21,232 nt of DNA from Sutterella sp. Its GTDB lineage: Bacteria > Pseudomonadota > Gammaproteobacteria > Burkholderiales > Burkholderiaceae_F. Below the pieces are notes generated by a model that was not told the DNA's origin, did no database searches, and was given only the letters and a program-made list of their open reading frames with translations. This document shows, piece by piece, positions 9,822-19,267 of this stretch; position 1 is the first letter of the stretch, and each line of letters starts with the position of its first letter. Location of the stretch: positions 1-21,232 of the forward strand of contig DYCH01000036.1 in NCBI GenBank assembly GCA_019418235.1. The letters are read 5' to 3'. Position numbers and translations under genes: made by a program.

Positions 9822-11363
9822 TTAGTAGGCGCCGTTCTTCTTAAATTCAGTAACAACGTTCAAGAGGAGATCCTTGTCTTCAGCAACAAGTTCCTTCTTC
9901 TCTTCAATACGTTGCACTAAGTCGGCGTGCTTTTCAGCGATGAAGTCACGCATGGCCTTTTCAAAGCGCAATGCATCCTTGACTTCGACATCGTCATAAA
10001 TGCCGTTTTCAACGCAGAACAAGACCAAAGCTTCTTCCCAAACTTGCAACGGTTGGTATTGCGGTTGCTTCATCAATTCGGTAACAACCTTACCGCGTTC
10101 CAATTGCTTGCGGGTTGCTTCGTCCAAGTCAGAGGCGAATTGAGCGAAAGCGGCCAATTCACGGTATTGAGCCAAAGCCAAACGAACACCACCACCGAGC
10201 TTCTTAATAACCTTGGTTTGAGCAGCACCACCCACGCGGGACACAGAGATACCCGGGTTGATAGCCGGACGAATACCAGCGTTAAAGAGGTCAGTTTCCA
10301 AGAAGATTTGACCGTCGGTAATAGAAATCACGTTGGTCGGCACGAAAGCCGTAACGTCACCAGCTTGCGTTTCAATGATCGGCAAAGCGGTCATAGAGCC
10401 AGTCTTACCCTTAACAGCACCCTTCGTGAAACGTTCGACATAGGTCGGGTTCACGCGAGCGGCACGTTCCAACAAGCGGCTGTGCAAGTAGAACACGTCA
10501 CCAGGGTATGCTTCGCGTCCAGGCGGACGGCGCAACAACAAGGAGATTTGACGATAGGCCCAAGCTTGCTTGGTCAAGTCATCATAAACAATCAAAGAAT
10601 CTTGACCGCGGTCGCGGAAGTATTCGCCCATCGTTGCACCGGAGTACGGAGCGATGTATTGCAAAGCGGCAGATTCAGAAGCACTAGCAGCAACAATGAT
10701 CGTGTAGTCCATTGCGCCGTGCTCTTCCAACTTGCGAACAACGTTGGCAATCGTAGAAGCCTTTTGACCGATAGCGACATAAACGCAAATAAGGTCTTTA
10801 CCCTTTTGGTTAATGATCGTATCCAAAGCAACAGCGGTCTTACCCGTTTGACGGTCACCAATGATCAATTCACGTTGACCACGGCCGATCGGCACCATTG
10901 CGTCAATAGACTTCAAACCGGTTTGAACCGGTTGAGAAACAGATTGGCGATCGATAACACCAGGAGCGACCTTTTCAACGACGTCAAATTCGTCGGTGTC
11001 GATCGGACCCTTACCATCGATCGGTTGACCCAAAGCATTGACCACGCGGCCAATCAACTTCGGACCAACGGGCACTTGGAGAATGCGACCCGTCGTCTTA
11101 ACGATATCGCCTTCACTAATGTGCTCGTAGTTACCAAGAATAACTGCACCCACGGAATCACGTTCAAGGTTCAAAGCCAAACCATACGTGCTGTTGGGGA
11201 ATTCCAACATTTCGCCTTGCATCACGTCAGAAAGACCGTGAACGCGGCAAATACCGTCGGTAACAGAAACCACGGTACCTTGGGTGCGAAGATCAGCGGA
11301 GACCCCAAGGCCTTCGATGCGCTTTTTCAGCAATTCGCTGATTTCACTAGGATTGAGTTGCAT
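9822..11363 (-). CDS. atpA: F1Fo ATP synthase subunit alpha
   Basis: Alpha alternates with beta in F1 and holds non-catalytic nucleotide sites. The 513 residues equal the E. coli length. The N-terminus [19 protein letters not shown] binds subunit delta. The P-loop is GDRQTGKT (169-176), followed by the conserved [19 protein letters not shown], and the arginine-finger region is [19 protein letters not shown] lies nine bases before the ATG. It follows atpH by 18 bases. The opposite strand holds a 588-codon open frame, judged a shadow because every alpha motif is intact on this strand. Confidence 0.99.
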   Translation of the reverse strand: MQLNPSEISELLKKRIEGLGVSADLRTQGTVVSVTDGICRVHGLSDVMQGEMLEFPNSTYGLALNLERDSVGAVILGNYEHISEGDIVKTTGRILQVPVGPKLIGRVVNALGQPIDGKGPIDTDEFDVVEKVAPGVIDRQSVSQPVQTGLKSIDAMVPIGRGQRELIIGDRQTGKTAVALDTIINQKGKDLICVYVAIGQKASTIANVVRKLEEHGAMDYTIIVAASASESAALQYIAPYSGATMGEYFRDRGQDSLIVYDDLTKQAWAYRQISLLLRRPPGREAYPGDVFYLHSRLLERAARVNPTYVERFTKGAVKGKTGSMTALPIIETQAGDVTAFVPTNVISITDGQIFLETDLFNAGIRPAINPGISVSRVGGAAQTKVIKKLGGGVRLALAQYRELAAFAQFASDLDEATRKQLERGKVVTELMKQPQYQPLQVWEEALVLFCVENGIYDDVEVKDALRFEKAMRDFIAEKHADLVQRIEEKKELVAEDKDLLLNVVTEFKKNGAY

Positions 11364-11381
11364 TTCTTACAGCTCCGAAAT

Positions 11382-11933
11382 TTATGCGGTGAGTGCCTCT
11401 TGCATTTGAGCAAGGCGCGTTTGAATCGATCCGTCAAGCGTCTTATCGCCGACTTTCACACGGACACCACCGATCAAACCTTCATTAATGGTCACGATCG
11501 GCGTCAACTTAAGTCCAGGAAAACGGCTTCCAAGAGCGGAGACCAAGGCATTGACTTCTGCATCACTCATCGGGAAGGCAGATTCAATGTACGCGTCTGC
11601 GACACCTTCGGATTGGTTTTTAAGTTCGCGGAATTGACGTGCGATTTCCGGCACAGCTTCCAAGCGACCGTTCTCAACGACCACCTTCAATAAATTAGCG
11701 GCCTCTGCGGGCACTTCTTGACCGATGGTGGTCAAAATCAACTCACAGATTTGCTCAGAACTGACCTTCGGTTCCCCAATGAGGGAAAGGAGTTCAGGAG
11801 CGGTCACCACTTGGGCAATACCATCCATAACAGCAGCCAAATCGGCAGCTTCCTTAGGTCCCTTTTTAGCATCACGCAAAGCTAACAAAAGAGCTTGCGC
11901 GTAGGGACGGGCAATCGTCGAAAGTTCAGCCAT
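11382..11933 (-). CDS. atpH: F1Fo ATP synthase subunit delta
   Basis: Delta joins the top of F1 to the peripheral stalk (b subunits). The 183-residue protein begins MAELSTIARPYAQALLLALRDA, the usual N-terminal helical domain that binds alpha. It ends with the conserved C-terminal segment SRFPGLKLTPIVTINEGLIGGVRVKVGDKTLDGSIQTRL. The ATG at 11933 follows the atpF stop by two bases and has only a distant AAGG, so translation is probably coupled to atpF. The frame stays open two codons upstream to a TTG, which is less likely. Confidence 0.97.
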   Translation of the reverse strand: MAELSTIARPYAQALLLALRDAKKGPKEAADLAAVMDGIAQVVTAPELLSLIGEPKVSSEQICELILTTIGQEVPAEAANLLKVVVENGRLEAVPEIARQFRELKNQSEGVADAYIESAFPMSDAEVNALVSALGSRFPGLKLTPIVTINEGLIGGVRVKVGDKTLDGSIQTRLAQMQEALTA

Positions 11934-11935
11934 AA

Positions 11936-12406
11936 TCAAAGCTTAGCCTTCAATTGTTCAAGCATGTCTGCGTGAACTTTAGTGTCAACCTCGCGACGAA
12001 GGATTTGTTCAGCACCAGCGATAGCCAAGCGAGCAACTTCTGCACGCAATTGCTCGCGAACGCGTTGAGCTTCTTGAGCAACTTCAGCCTTAGCAGATTC
12101 GATAATACGATCTGCTTCGACTTGAGCTTGAGCCTTAGCTTCTTCGACGATCGTTTGACCACGCTTTTCGCTGTCATTAACGATACCCAAAGCTTGAGCA
12201 CGAGCTTCAGCCTTAATAGCTTGAACTTCCTTTTGGGCTTCCGCTAAGGCCATTTCACCTTTATCGGCAGCAGCCAAACCTCCGTCAATCTTCTTTTGTC
12301 GCTCTTCGATTGCTCGAATAAGCGGCGGCCAAATGTACTTCATGGTGACCCAAGCACCAAAGAAGAACACGGCCATCTGTACAAACAGAGAAGCATTGAT
12401 GTTCAT
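11936..12406 (-). CDS. atpF: F1Fo ATP synthase subunit b
   Basis: Subunit b forms the dimeric peripheral stalk that holds the stator of the enzyme. The 156 residues equal the E. coli length. One N-terminal membrane helix (about residues 5-25, NASLFVQMAVFFFGAWVTMKYIW) is followed by the family's PPLIRAIEERQKKI. A long charged Ala/Glu/Lys/Arg-rich helix (about 45-135) forms the right-handed coiled coil, and the C-terminus binds delta. GGGG eight bases before the ATG serves as ribosome binding site. It is preceded by a 90-base gap containing two hairpins and followed two bases later by atpH. Confidence 0.98.
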   Translation of the reverse strand: MNINASLFVQMAVFFFGAWVTMKYIWPPLIRAIEERQKKIDGGLAAADKGEMALAEAQKEVQAIKAEARAQALGIVNDSEKRGQTIVEEAKAQAQVEADRIIESAKAEVAQEAQRVREQLRAEVARLAIAGAEQILRREVDTKVHADMLEQLKAKL

Positions 12407-12424
12407 TATTTGAACCCCGTTAAG

Positions 12425-12464
12425 TTAATCAGCACGCTCACCACCCTTGGCGAGTGCTAATTAA
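12425..12464 (-). other. Long intercistronic hairpin between atpE and atpF
   Basis: In the leftward transcript TTAATTAGCA pairs with TGCTGATTAA (10 pairs, one G-U). Inside it CTCGCC pairs with GGTGAG (6 pairs, one G-U), with a two-base bulge and a 6-base loop. There is no T run, so it probably stabilises or marks mRNA ends rather than terminating transcription. Confidence 0.85.
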
Positions 12465-12470
12465 CGCCGT

Positions 12471-12496
12471 TAATAAAAGAGTTTTTAAAGCTTTTA

Positions 12497-12499
<3 letters not shown>
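12471..12499 (-). other. AT-rich hairpin overlapping the atpE stop codon
   Basis: TAATAAAAG, beginning with the atpE stop TAA, pairs with CTTTTATTA across an 11-base loop, 9 pairs in all, directly before the longer 12425-12464 hairpin. It is thermodynamically weaker because it is almost all A-T. Confidence 0.6.
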
Positions 12500-12809
<310 letters not shown>

Positions 12810-13637
12810 TTAGTGACCTTCATGAGCTTGACCAATGTAAACCAAGGTCAACATCATCATGATGAAAGCTTGTAAGATCACGATCAACACGTGGAAGAGC
12901 CACCAGCAGATCCCTGCCACAGCGTGACCAAACACACCAAAGAGACTCAAGCCGTCAAAGCCGGCCCAGAGGCTACCTAAGAGTGCGATCAAGAAAAAGA
13001 CTAATTCCCCTGCATACATATTACCAAACAACCGCATGCCCAAAGAGACACACTTAGCGGCATATTCGATAAGATTTAATGCGAAATTAAACGGCCAAAG
13101 CAACGGGTTGGAGCCAAACGGTGCCGTGAAGAGTTCACGACCGAAACCACCAAACCCCTTGATTTTAATACCGTAATAAATCATAAGGAGAAGCACGCCC
13201 ATAGAAATACCCATCGTGCCGTTCAAGTCGGCCGTCGGGAGCGGACGCAAATAATGAATGCCCATCCAAGCAGCGATCGTCGGTAACAAGTCTACCGGGA
13301 TCAAGTCGATAGCATTCATCAACACAACCCAAACAAACACCGTCAAAGCCAAAGGAGCGATAAAGGTACGATCCCCATGGACAATTGACTTGGCTTGTTC
13401 GTCAACAAATTCAACCAGCATTTCGACGGCACATTGCCATTTACCCGGAACGCCAGACGTGGCCTTGCACGCACCCTTGTACAACAAGAAGAGCGTTAAA
13501 GCCATGATCAGAATTGAAAACGTGATCGTGTCAATATTAATCACTGACATATCGACAATGCTCGATTGTGCAGTGGAAGACAAATGCTTCAAGTGGTGAG
13601 TAATATACTCGGTAGCGGTGAGAGCTTCAGCTGCCAT
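12810..13637 (-). CDS. atpB: F1Fo ATP synthase subunit a
   Basis: Subunit a is the stator channel that guides protons to the c-ring. The 275 residues contain at least five hydrophobic helices. The essential Arg202 is in the motif [15 protein letters not shown] (198-212), with Glu211 nearby. The last helices carry His249 in [24 protein letters not shown], ending near HEGH. The ATG at 13637 lies two bases after the atpI stop, which suggests coupled translation; only a weak GAGA precedes it. The frame is open upstream to a TTG at 13673, but that would overlap atpI and lacks a ribosome site. Confidence 0.97.
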   Translation of the reverse strand: MAAEALTATEYITHHLKHLSSTAQSSIVDMSVINIDTITFSILIMALTLFLLYKGACKATSGVPGKWQCAVEMLVEFVDEQAKSIVHGDRTFIAPLALTVFVWVVLMNAIDLIPVDLLPTIAAWMGIHYLRPLPTADLNGTMGISMGVLLLMIYYGIKIKGFGGFGRELFTAPFGSNPLLWPFNFALNLIEYAAKCVSLGMRLFGNMYAGELVFFLIALLGSLWAGFDGLSLFGVFGHAVAGICWWLFHVLIVILQAFIMMMLTLVYIGQAHEGH

Positions 13638-13639
13638 GT

Positions 13640-13981
13640 TTATTCTCGGGTTAGAAGTCCCAAAAAGGAACAATTCAAGACCACAATCATTGTAATAATC
13701 ATTGCGGGCCAGACTAAGTCCTTATACAGCATCACAATTAACACCAATAAAAGCGCCATTGCAATGAGTTTAATGAACTCGCCAATTAAGAAGAACAACG
13801 GTGAAGATGAGGGACTTAATTTGCCTAAAGCACTCAAATTCGCCGCAAATAGTGCGTTCGGCACCGAACAAGCCAAGCCTGTTAATAATGCAGAAACAGC
13901 CACACTTTCTCCCCAAAAGAGGGCAGAAACTGCAGCAACTCCTAATGTGGCAAAGATTTGTAGTAAAACGATTTTGCTCAT
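13640..13981 (-). CDS. atpI: ATP synthase assembly/associated protein AtpI
   Basis: This 113-residue protein has four hydrophobic segments (about 5-23, 29-47, 61-86 and 90-108), the layout of AtpI. AtpI heads most bacterial atp operons and is thought to help c-ring assembly or magnesium supply; it is not essential. Sequence conservation in the family is low, so the assignment rests on topology, size and position as the first gene before atpB. A GAGGCGG lies about 13 bases upstream of the ATG, too far for a good Shine-Dalgarno, so initiation is likely weak. Confidence 0.9.
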   Translation of the reverse strand: MSKIVLLQIFATLGVAAVSALFWGESVAVSALLTGLACSVPNALFAANLSALGKLSPSSSPLFFLIGEFIKLIAMALLLVLIVMLYKDLVWPAMIITMIVVLNCSFLGLLTRE

Positions 13982-14023
13982 TTTTATAGTAAAGCCGCCT
14001 CTACAAACCCGTCATTACGGCGA

Positions 14024-14052
14024 ATTATACGTTACGTTACCTATATAAACAA
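14024..14052 (-). promoter_or_regulatory. Probable atp operon promoter
   Basis: On the minus strand TTGTTT (14052-14047) and a perfect TATAAT (14029-14024) are 17 bases apart. The spacer contains the short tandem repeat AACGTAACGTA. The predicted start near 14017 gives a leader of about 36 bases before atpI. It is the best promoter match between parB and atpI. Confidence 0.62.
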
Positions 14053-14087
14053 GGGTTTACACTAATGTTTTTGTAGCGTAAACCCTT
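14051..14087 (-). other. Strong hairpin between parB and atpI
   Basis: AAGGGTTTAC and GCTA pair with TAGT and GTAAACCCTT, 14 pairs with one G-U and a 9-base loop. It begins about 40 bases after the parB stop. The following leftward bases are GTTTATATAG, a poor T run, so it may be a weak terminator or a 3'-end stabiliser of the parB message. Its left edge touches the -35 box of the atp promoter. Confidence 0.6.
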
Positions 14088-14126
14088 AGTCCAAAAGAAC
14101 ACTTTTTTCTTACTAATTTCAATTGG

Positions 14127-15017
14127 TTAATCAAATTGGCCAAAATGGGCAATGATTCCATCCAATTGATCGTAGTTGGAGAATTCGATAATTAACTTCC
14201 CCTTACCTTTTCGATTGGCAGTCAGCTTAACCGTAGCACCAATCGCATTAGAAAGATCCTCTTCTAGACGAACTGTATCGCTATCCTTTTTCAAAGCTCT
14301 CGGTGCCTCTTTCGGCTTTTGCTTTTTCGTCTCTAATTGATTGACAAGCGTTTCAACCTGGCGAACAGAAAGACCTTTGCTAATTACTTCTTGAGCAACT
14401 GCCACCTGCATAGCGGGTTCTAACGGCAACAAAGCTCTTGCATGGCCCATCGAAATCTTATTGGCCATGAGAAAATCTTGAACCGGTTTTGCCAAATTAA
14501 GCAGTCGCAATAAGTTACTGGTTGCAGTACGGCTACGGCCAATGGCCTGAGACGCAGCTTCGTGCGTCATAGAAAACTCAGAAATCAAACGATGAATCCC
14601 CATCGCCTCTTCTAAAGGATTTAAGTTTTCTCGCTGAATATTTTCAATCAAAGCCCAAGCCAAAGCCTTTTCATCAGAAATCTTTCTGATTAAAACAGGA
14701 ACCTTTTTTAACCCGGCTAACTTAGAAGCTCTAAAGCGTCGCTCACCAGCAATAATCTCGTATTTTGTTTTAGAGATTGGACGAACAAGAATTGGAGAAA
14801 TTAATCCTTGTTCCTTAATAGACTCCGCCAACTCTTCTAATGAACTTTGATCCATCAGCGTACGAGGTTGGTAGGCTCCCGCTTGAATCTTCGACACATC
14901 CAATTCTGCAACGGTATCTTCCGGCTTATCTGTAAGCACAATGACCGGATCTTTCTTTTCCCCGAGCAAGGCATCCAGTCCCTTTCCGAGACCTCCGCGA
15001 GTTTTTTTAACGGCCAT
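14127..15017 (-). CDS. parB: Chromosome-partitioning protein ParB (Spo0J family)
   Basis: ParB is a CTP-dependent DNA clamp that loads at parS sites, spreads and is moved by ParA, and recruits SMC. The 296-residue protein has an N-terminal GLGKGLDALLGE segment of the type that stimulates ParA, and the CTP-binding motifs GERRFRA (91-97) and ENIQREN (125-131). A helix-turn-helix covers about 150-175 (THEAASQAIGRSRTATSNLLRL). A Lys-rich linker and a C-terminal dimerisation domain (about 255-296) complete it. The ATG at 15017 overlaps the parA stop by one base and has AAGGAG eight bases upstream; a GTG one codon earlier is the alternative. Three parS sites 1.5-4.3 kb upstream are its expected targets. 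Confidence 0.97.
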   Translation of the reverse strand: MAVKKTRGGLGKGLDALLGEKKDPVIVLTDKPEDTVAELDVSKIQAGAYQPRTLMDQSSLEELAESIKEQGLISPILVRPISKTKYEIIAGERRFRASKLAGLKKVPVLIRKISDEKALAWALIENIQRENLNPLEEAMGIHRLISEFSMTHEAASQAIGRSRTATSNLLRLLNLAKPVQDFLMANKISMGHARALLPLEPAMQVAVAQEVISKGLSVRQVETLVNQLETKKQKPKEAPRALKKDSDTVRLEEDLSNAIGATVKLTANRKGKGKLIIEFSNYDQLDGIIAHFGQFD

Positions 15018-15811
15018 CACTTACTCTCCTTCTTAGCTTTTTTAAACTTTTTCATGCGTTTTAAGAACTCCGCACCAAACTCAGAGTATGCCTTCGCCCC
15101 TTTGCTGGATTTATCATACAAAACCCCAGGCAAACCATAACTCGGAGCCTCGGCCAGTCTTACATTTCGTGGAATAACAGTCTTAAAGACTTTATCGCCA
15201 AAGTACTCTTTAAGTTGATCACTGACTTGTTGTTGCAGAGTCACACGAGGATCAAACATCACTCTTAACAGTCCAATTAATGTCAAATCAGGATTTTTAT
15301 CGGCCTGAATACGACGAACCGATCCAATCAAATCCGTTAGACCTTCCATAGCAAAGTATTCGCATTGCATCGGTACAACGACGCCGCGCGCACAACACAA
15401 TGCATTGATCGTCAACATTGACAAGGACGGAGGACAATCAATAATGACAAAATCATACCGATCGTCTTGTTTTTCAAGGATTTTTTTCAATCGTTCATCA
15501 CGATCATCCAACTCAACTAACTCAACCTCTGCACCTGCCAACTCGCGATTTGATGGTAAAACATCGTAGCCAACCTCAGGAGCATGAACAACGACATCGT
15601 CAAAGCTAGTTTGATCAAACAATAAAGGATAGATCGTATCTGTAACAGAATCCTTTGCAATACCACTACCCGTTGTCGCATTGCCTTGAGGATCCAAGTC
15701 GATCAACAAAACTCGTTGCTTTAATTGAGCCAAAGAAGCCGACAAATTAACAGCTGTTGTTGTCTTACCAACCCCACCCTTTTGATTTGCGACACAGAAA
15801 ACTAACGCCAT
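15017..15811 (-). CDS. parA: Chromosome-partitioning ATPase ParA (Soj family)
   Basis: ParA is a DNA-binding ATPase that drives separation of ParB-parS complexes. The 264-residue protein starts MALVFCVANQKGGVGKTTTA, with the deviant Walker A KGGVGKTT at 11-18 including the signature Lys. LIDLDPQGN (36-44) and YDFVIIDCPPSLSML follow. The C-terminus has TVIPRNVRLAEAPSYGLPG and a Lys-rich tail (KRMKKFKKAKKESK). It lacks the N-terminal helix-turn-helix of plasmid type Ia ParA, so it is the chromosomal type. GAGG lies eight bases before the ATG. It follows the MarC-family gene by 13 bases and overlaps parB by one base. Confidence 0.98.
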   Translation of the reverse strand: MALVFCVANQKGGVGKTTTAVNLSASLAQLKQRVLLIDLDPQGNATTGSGIAKDSVTDTIYPLLFDQTSFDDVVVHAPEVGYDVLPSNRELAGAEVELVELDDRDERLKKILEKQDDRYDFVIIDCPPSLSMLTINALCCARGVVVPMQCEYFAMEGLTDLIGSVRRIQADKNPDLTLIGLLRVMFDPRVTLQQQVSDQLKEYFGDKVFKTVIPRNVRLAEAPSYGLPGVLYDKSSKGAKAYSEFGAEFLKRMKKFKKAKKESK

Positions 15812-15824
15812 TTAATAATCCTCA

Positions 15825-16481
15825 CTACACCTTTGGCAAACTAAGCCACAATTCACTAAACCCTTGCCAAAGAACGGAAATACCGATACAGAGCAAAATA
15901 AAAGCAAATACCCGAGAGAGCGCATCAGCCCCCGTCGTACCCACCGCTTCACTCACGCGATCACAGTAGCGATAACAAACATAAACCGTCAACAAAGTTG
16001 CAACCGTAGCTAGCAAGCAACCAATTAATGCAGCTGTCCCTTGACCAAGCGTCCCAGTACCAATCGCGGTCGACACAGCAATCATCCCCGGGCCCATGGT
16101 TAACGGCAAGGTAATCGGATAAAACGCCATCGACAGTAATTTCTTCCTTGACTTCGGTGGTTCGATACTCGCCCCTTCAGAATCATCAACAGAACTTGCA
16201 TCATTCAATGCCTTCCACCCTGCAGACATCAAGACCAAACCACCACCCACACGAAGCACCCCTAATGAAATGCCAAAAAAACTCAAAATCAAATGTCCAG
16301 CAAACAAACTTACCAACAAAATAATCATCGAATAAAAAACAATTCGATTGACCATCATCTTTCGAGTTTCGTCATCAATATTCGGCGTCAATGCCAAAAA
16401 GAACATTGCCCCACCAAAAGGATTCAACACAGGAATAAACGAGGCAAATGTAAACAAAAAGGTACTAATAATTTGATCCAT
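15825..16481 (-). CDS. MarC family integral membrane protein
   Basis: This 218-residue membrane protein has about six hydrophobic helices. It matches the MarC/UPF0056 family in the opening IPVLNPFGGAMFFLALTP and in ITLPLTMGPGMIAVSTAIG, the internally repeated NP/GPG pattern. The name derives from the E. coli marRAB neighbourhood; a role in antibiotic resistance is not supported and the transported substrate, if any, is unknown. The frame is open to an ATG at 16556, but the usual family start MDQIISTFLFTF corresponds to the ATG at 16481. No good ribosome site is visible for either. It lies 13 bases before parA, so it seems to be the first gene of a parAB operon, between rsmG and parA where most relatives have nothing. 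Confidence 0.9.
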   Translation of the reverse strand: MDQIISTFLFTFASFIPVLNPFGGAMFFLALTPNIDDETRKMMVNRIVFYSMIILLVSLFAGHLILSFFGISLGVLRVGGGLVLMSAGWKALNDASSVDDSEGASIEPPKSRKKLLSMAFYPITLPLTMGPGMIAVSTAIGTGTLGQGTAALIGCLLATVATLLTVYVCYRYCDRVSEAVGTTGADALSRVFAFILLCIGISVLWQGFSELWLSLPKV

Positions 16482-16556
16482 CACTTTTACCAACAAGTTC
16501 ACAACGACTAAATCAGATTTTGACACAAGCAATAAGAAAATTCTCGCTTTTAACAT

Positions 16557-16592
16557 AAAAAAGAGAATGTTTCATGTGAAACACTCTCTTTT
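16557..16592 (-). terminator. Terminator of mnmE-mnmG-rsmG with embedded parS
   Basis: Leftward, AAAAGAGA (16592-16585) pairs with TCTCTTTT (16566-16559). The inner arms TGTTTCA and TGAAACA pair 7 bases, with one A-C mismatch between the blocks. Six T (16562-16557) follow. It lies about 105 bases after the rsmG stop. The inner palindrome is a parS site. Confidence 0.75.
16568..16583. other. parS: parS site 1
   Basis: TGTTTCATGTGAAACA differs from the classical parS TGTTTCACGTGAAACA only at one central base. It sits in the gap between rsmG and the MarC gene, inside the terminator stem. The same 16-mer recurs inside mnmG. Confidence 0.85.
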
Positions 16593-16696
16593 ATCAAAAA
16601 ATATCAACAATCAAAATCAATATAACACATTGATATTTAAACAATCTTTGATGATTTGGTTTAAATTATATGCAATTTATTTCATCAAAAATAAAA

Positions 16697-17350
16697 CTAA
16701 ACGCCACTTCCCTTGTTTTTTAATTTTATTAAGCAGCGTTTTTCATCCAAAAATGGTACTTTAATAACAAAATTCTCTTCCAAGCAAATGTTATTGGTAA
16801 GTTCCAATATTTCATCTGAAACACCAGGTCCCTTAAGTGCTAACCAACACCCATCATCTTTTAGCAGGTGTTTGGTCAAATCCGTAAACAATTTCAGCGA
16901 TGCAAAAGCTCTTGAAGTAATCACATCGTATTTATCACCATTCAAATTTTCCACTCTTGAATGAAAGGCTCTTGCATTTAACAAACGTAGCGAGACGCAA
17001 CATTGTGTCAAAAATGCCGTCTTCTTCCCTACGGTATCAACCATTGAAATCGAAAATGAAGGGCACATAATGGCTAAAGGAATCGCCGGCAAACCGCCAC
17101 CAGAACCAACATCTAAAATCTTTGCGCCATCTATTGCTTCAGATTTAAAAAGCGGAATAACGGATAACGAATCCAAAATATGATGTGTCAAAACATCTTC
17201 CTTTGAACTAATTGCCGTCAAATTGTAAGTTTTATTCCACTTAAACAACATTTCAGCAAACAAATCAAGTTGTTCCAACTGACGATCCGTTGCAGAAAGT
17301 CCTAATTCCGCCAAACCATTCTGAAGTCGACTCATATCCAAAAATGACAC
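16697..17350 (-). CDS. rsmG: 16S rRNA (guanine527-N7)-methyltransferase RsmG (GidB)
   Basis: RsmG methylates N7 of G527 in the 530 loop of 16S rRNA; loss gives low-level streptomycin resistance in several bacteria. The 217-residue protein has KWNKTYNLTAI (38-48), HHILDSLSV (56-64) and the SAM motif ILDVGSGGGLPAIPLAI (78-94). SRAFASLKLF and WLALKGP follow, in family order. Start choice: the frame overlaps the mnmG end. The GTG at 17350 has GAGGG about five bases upstream and is preferred over the ATG at 17335, which has no ribosome site, and the TTG at 17368. With the GTG the gap to the mnmG stop is seven bases. Codon use here and in mnmG looks more AT-rich than in the atp genes. Confidence 0.95.
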   Translation of the reverse strand: MSFLDMSRLQNGLAELGLSATDRQLEQLDLFAEMLFKWNKTYNLTAISSKEDVLTHHILDSLSVIPLFKSEAIDGAKILDVGSGGGLPAIPLAIMCPSFSISMVDTVGKKTAFLTQCCVSLRLLNARAFHSRVENLNGDKYDVITSRAFASLKLFTDLTKHLLKDDGCWLALKGPGVSDEILELTNNICLEENFVIKVPFLDEKRCLIKLKNKGSGV

Positions 17351-17357
17351 ATTACCC

Positions 17358-19259
17358 TCACTTTTCAAAACGTTTAGAGCGAATAAAGATCAACAATAAA
17401 GATATCGCTGCAGGAGTTACACCAGAAATTCTTCCAGCTTGCCCCAGCGTTTCAGGGCGGTGCAGCTTTAATTTTTGACGAACTTCAAAAGAAAGTCCTT
17501 TCACCGCGTCATAATCAAAATCTTCAGGAATAGGCGTTAATTCATGTTCTAAAAGCTTTGCAACTTCTTCCTTTTGACGATTAATATAGCCAGAATATTT
17601 CGCCACAATTTCAACTTGTTCGATCTCGCCTTCGCTCAAATCAACAGACGGCGTTACAAGCGATCCATCATTTTTCCGTAAAGTAGATAATGTTTCATGT
17701 GAAACATTCGGACGTGATAGTAAATTGAATAATGAATATTCACGTTCAATTGGCACACCTAAGACACGGACTGCATCATCTTTCGAGATGACAGAAGGAT
17801 GAACCCACGTAGACTTTAAGCGTTGCAATTCTTTTGCAATATTCTCTTGCTTACGGTTAAAGAATTCCCAACGAACATCATCAACCAAACCTAACTTTCT
17901 GCCAATTTCCGTTAAACGTTCATCGGCATTATCTTCTCTCAGACACAAGCGATACTCTGCTCGAGAGGTAAACATACGATAGGGTTCAGAAACACCCTTC
18001 GTAATCAAGTCATCAACCATTACCCCTAAGTACGCTTCATCACGACGGGGCGTCCAAGATTCTAAATCTTTAACCTTCAACGCAGCGTTTATACCAGCTA
18101 AAAGCCCTTGAGCAGCAGCTTCTTCGTAACCCGTCGTACCATTAATTTGACCAGCAAAGAACAATCCTTGTAAAGACTTTGTCTCTAAAGAGGTCTTTAA
18201 ATAACGAGGATCGTAGTAGTCATACTCAATTGCATAAGCAGGGCGCACAAAATGAGCATTTTCCAAACCCGGAATTGTATGCATAAACCCCATTTGCACA
18301 TCAAAAGGCAAACTCGATGAGATACCATTCGGATAGTACAAATGATTCGATAACCCTTCCGGTTCTAAAAACACATGGTGCGAAGTTTTTTCTGCAAAGC
18401 GAACAACCTTATCCTCAATCGACGGACAATAACGCGGACCAATCCCCTCAATCACACCGGAGAACATTGGTGAACGATCTAAATTATTACGGATAATGTC
18501 GTGCGTCTTCTCATTCGTATTCGTTATCCAGCAAGGTACTTGCTTAGGATGACGATAAGCCGGCTCTAACATTGAGAAGTTAGGCGTGGGTTCTAAATCC
18601 CCCCATTGCTCTTCACACTTAGAGAAGTCAATCGAGCGCCCATCAATACGAGCTGGCGTCCCCGTCTTCAATCTACCCTTAGGTAATCCCAATTCAATCA
18701 ATCGCTCTGCAAGACGAATACTTGCTGGATCACCAACACGACCAGCTGGATAATGCTCCAACCCAACGTGAACTAATCCATGCAAGAAAGTACCTGCTGT
18801 CAAAACAACCGTTTTTGATTTGAAACGAATCCCGGTCTGAGTAACAACTCCTTCAACACGATCACCATTAACAATTAAATCATCAGCTGCCTGTTGAAAA
18901 ACCCATAAATTTTCTTGATTTTCGATCTTTTTTCTCATTTCGACGCGATAAATATCACGATCGATTTGAGCGCGAGTAGCTCGAACAGCTGGCCCCTTAG
19001 AACTATTCAAAATTCGAAACTGAATCCCGGCAGCATCAGTCACTTGTGCCATAGCACCACCCATAGCATCCAACTCTTTCACTAAGTGACTTTTACCAAT
19101 ACCACCAATAGACGGATTACAGGACAGCTGTCCAATTGTTTCAACATTATGAGTAATCAATAACGTCTTACATCCCATTCTTGCCGCTGCCAAACATGCT
19201 TCAGCCCCCGCATGTCCACAACCAACAACAATTACATCATATTGAATTGGATAATCCAT
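17358..19259 (-). CDS. mnmG: tRNA uridine-5-carboxymethylaminomethyl modification enzyme MnmG (GidA)
   Basis: MnmG is the FAD-dependent partner of MnmE; together they install carboxymethylaminomethyl or aminomethyl groups on the wobble uridine of several tRNAs. The 633 residues match the family (629 in E. coli). The dinucleotide-binding motif is [11 protein letters not shown] (11-21) and the GidA signature [10 protein letters not shown] lies at 47-56. [15 protein letters not shown] and [22 protein letters not shown] follow. The C-terminal helical domain ends [20 protein letters not shown] lies five bases before the ATG. One parS site lies just upstream of the ribosome site and another inside the gene, encoding VSHET. 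The gene follows mnmE by 50 bases and is followed by rsmG. Confidence 0.98.
   Translation of the reverse strand: MDYPIQYDVIVVGCGHAGAEACLAAARMGCKTLLITHNVETIGQLSCNPSIGGIGKSHLVKELDAMGGAMAQVTDAAGIQFRILNSSKGPAVRATRAQIDRDIYRVEMRKKIENQENLWVFQQAADDLIVNGDRVEGVVTQTGIRFKSKTVVLTAGTFLHGLVHVGLEHYPAGRVGDPASIRLAERLIELGLPKGRLKTGTPARIDGRSIDFSKCEEQWGDLEPTPNFSMLEPAYRHPKQVPCWITNTNEKTHDIIRNNLDRSPMFSGVIEGIGPRYCPSIEDKVVRFAEKTSHHVFLEPEGLSNHLYYPNGISSSLPFDVQMGFMHTIPGLENAHFVRPAYAIEYDYYDPRYLKTSLETKSLQGLFFAGQINGTTGYEEAAAQGLLAGINAALKVKDLESWTPRRDEAYLGVMVDDLITKGVSEPYRMFTSRAEYRLCLREDNADERLTEIGRKLGLVDDVRWEFFNRKQENIAKELQRLKSTWVHPSVISKDDAVRVLGVPIEREYSLFNLLSRPNVSHETLSTLRKNDGSLVTPSVDLSEGEIEQVEIVAKYSGYINRQKEEVAKLLEHELTPIPEDFDYDAVKGLSFEVRQKLKLHRPETLGQAGRISGVTPAAISLLLIFIRSKRFEK
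17691..17706. other. parS: parS site 2 (inside mnmG)
   Basis: TGTTTCATGTGAAACA, identical over 16 bases to site 1, lies inside the mnmG coding sequence where the complementary strand encodes NVSHET. A perfect 16-base match in a coding region is unlikely by chance. Confidence 0.85.
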
Positions 19260-19267
19260 TTTTTCCT

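Noticed and set aside
9927..11693. 588-codon open frame on the plus strand over atpA and the end of atpH
   Set aside because: The minus strand encodes intact alpha and delta subunits with all motifs. The plus frame is open because of biased codon use and shows no recognisable domain or ribosome site.
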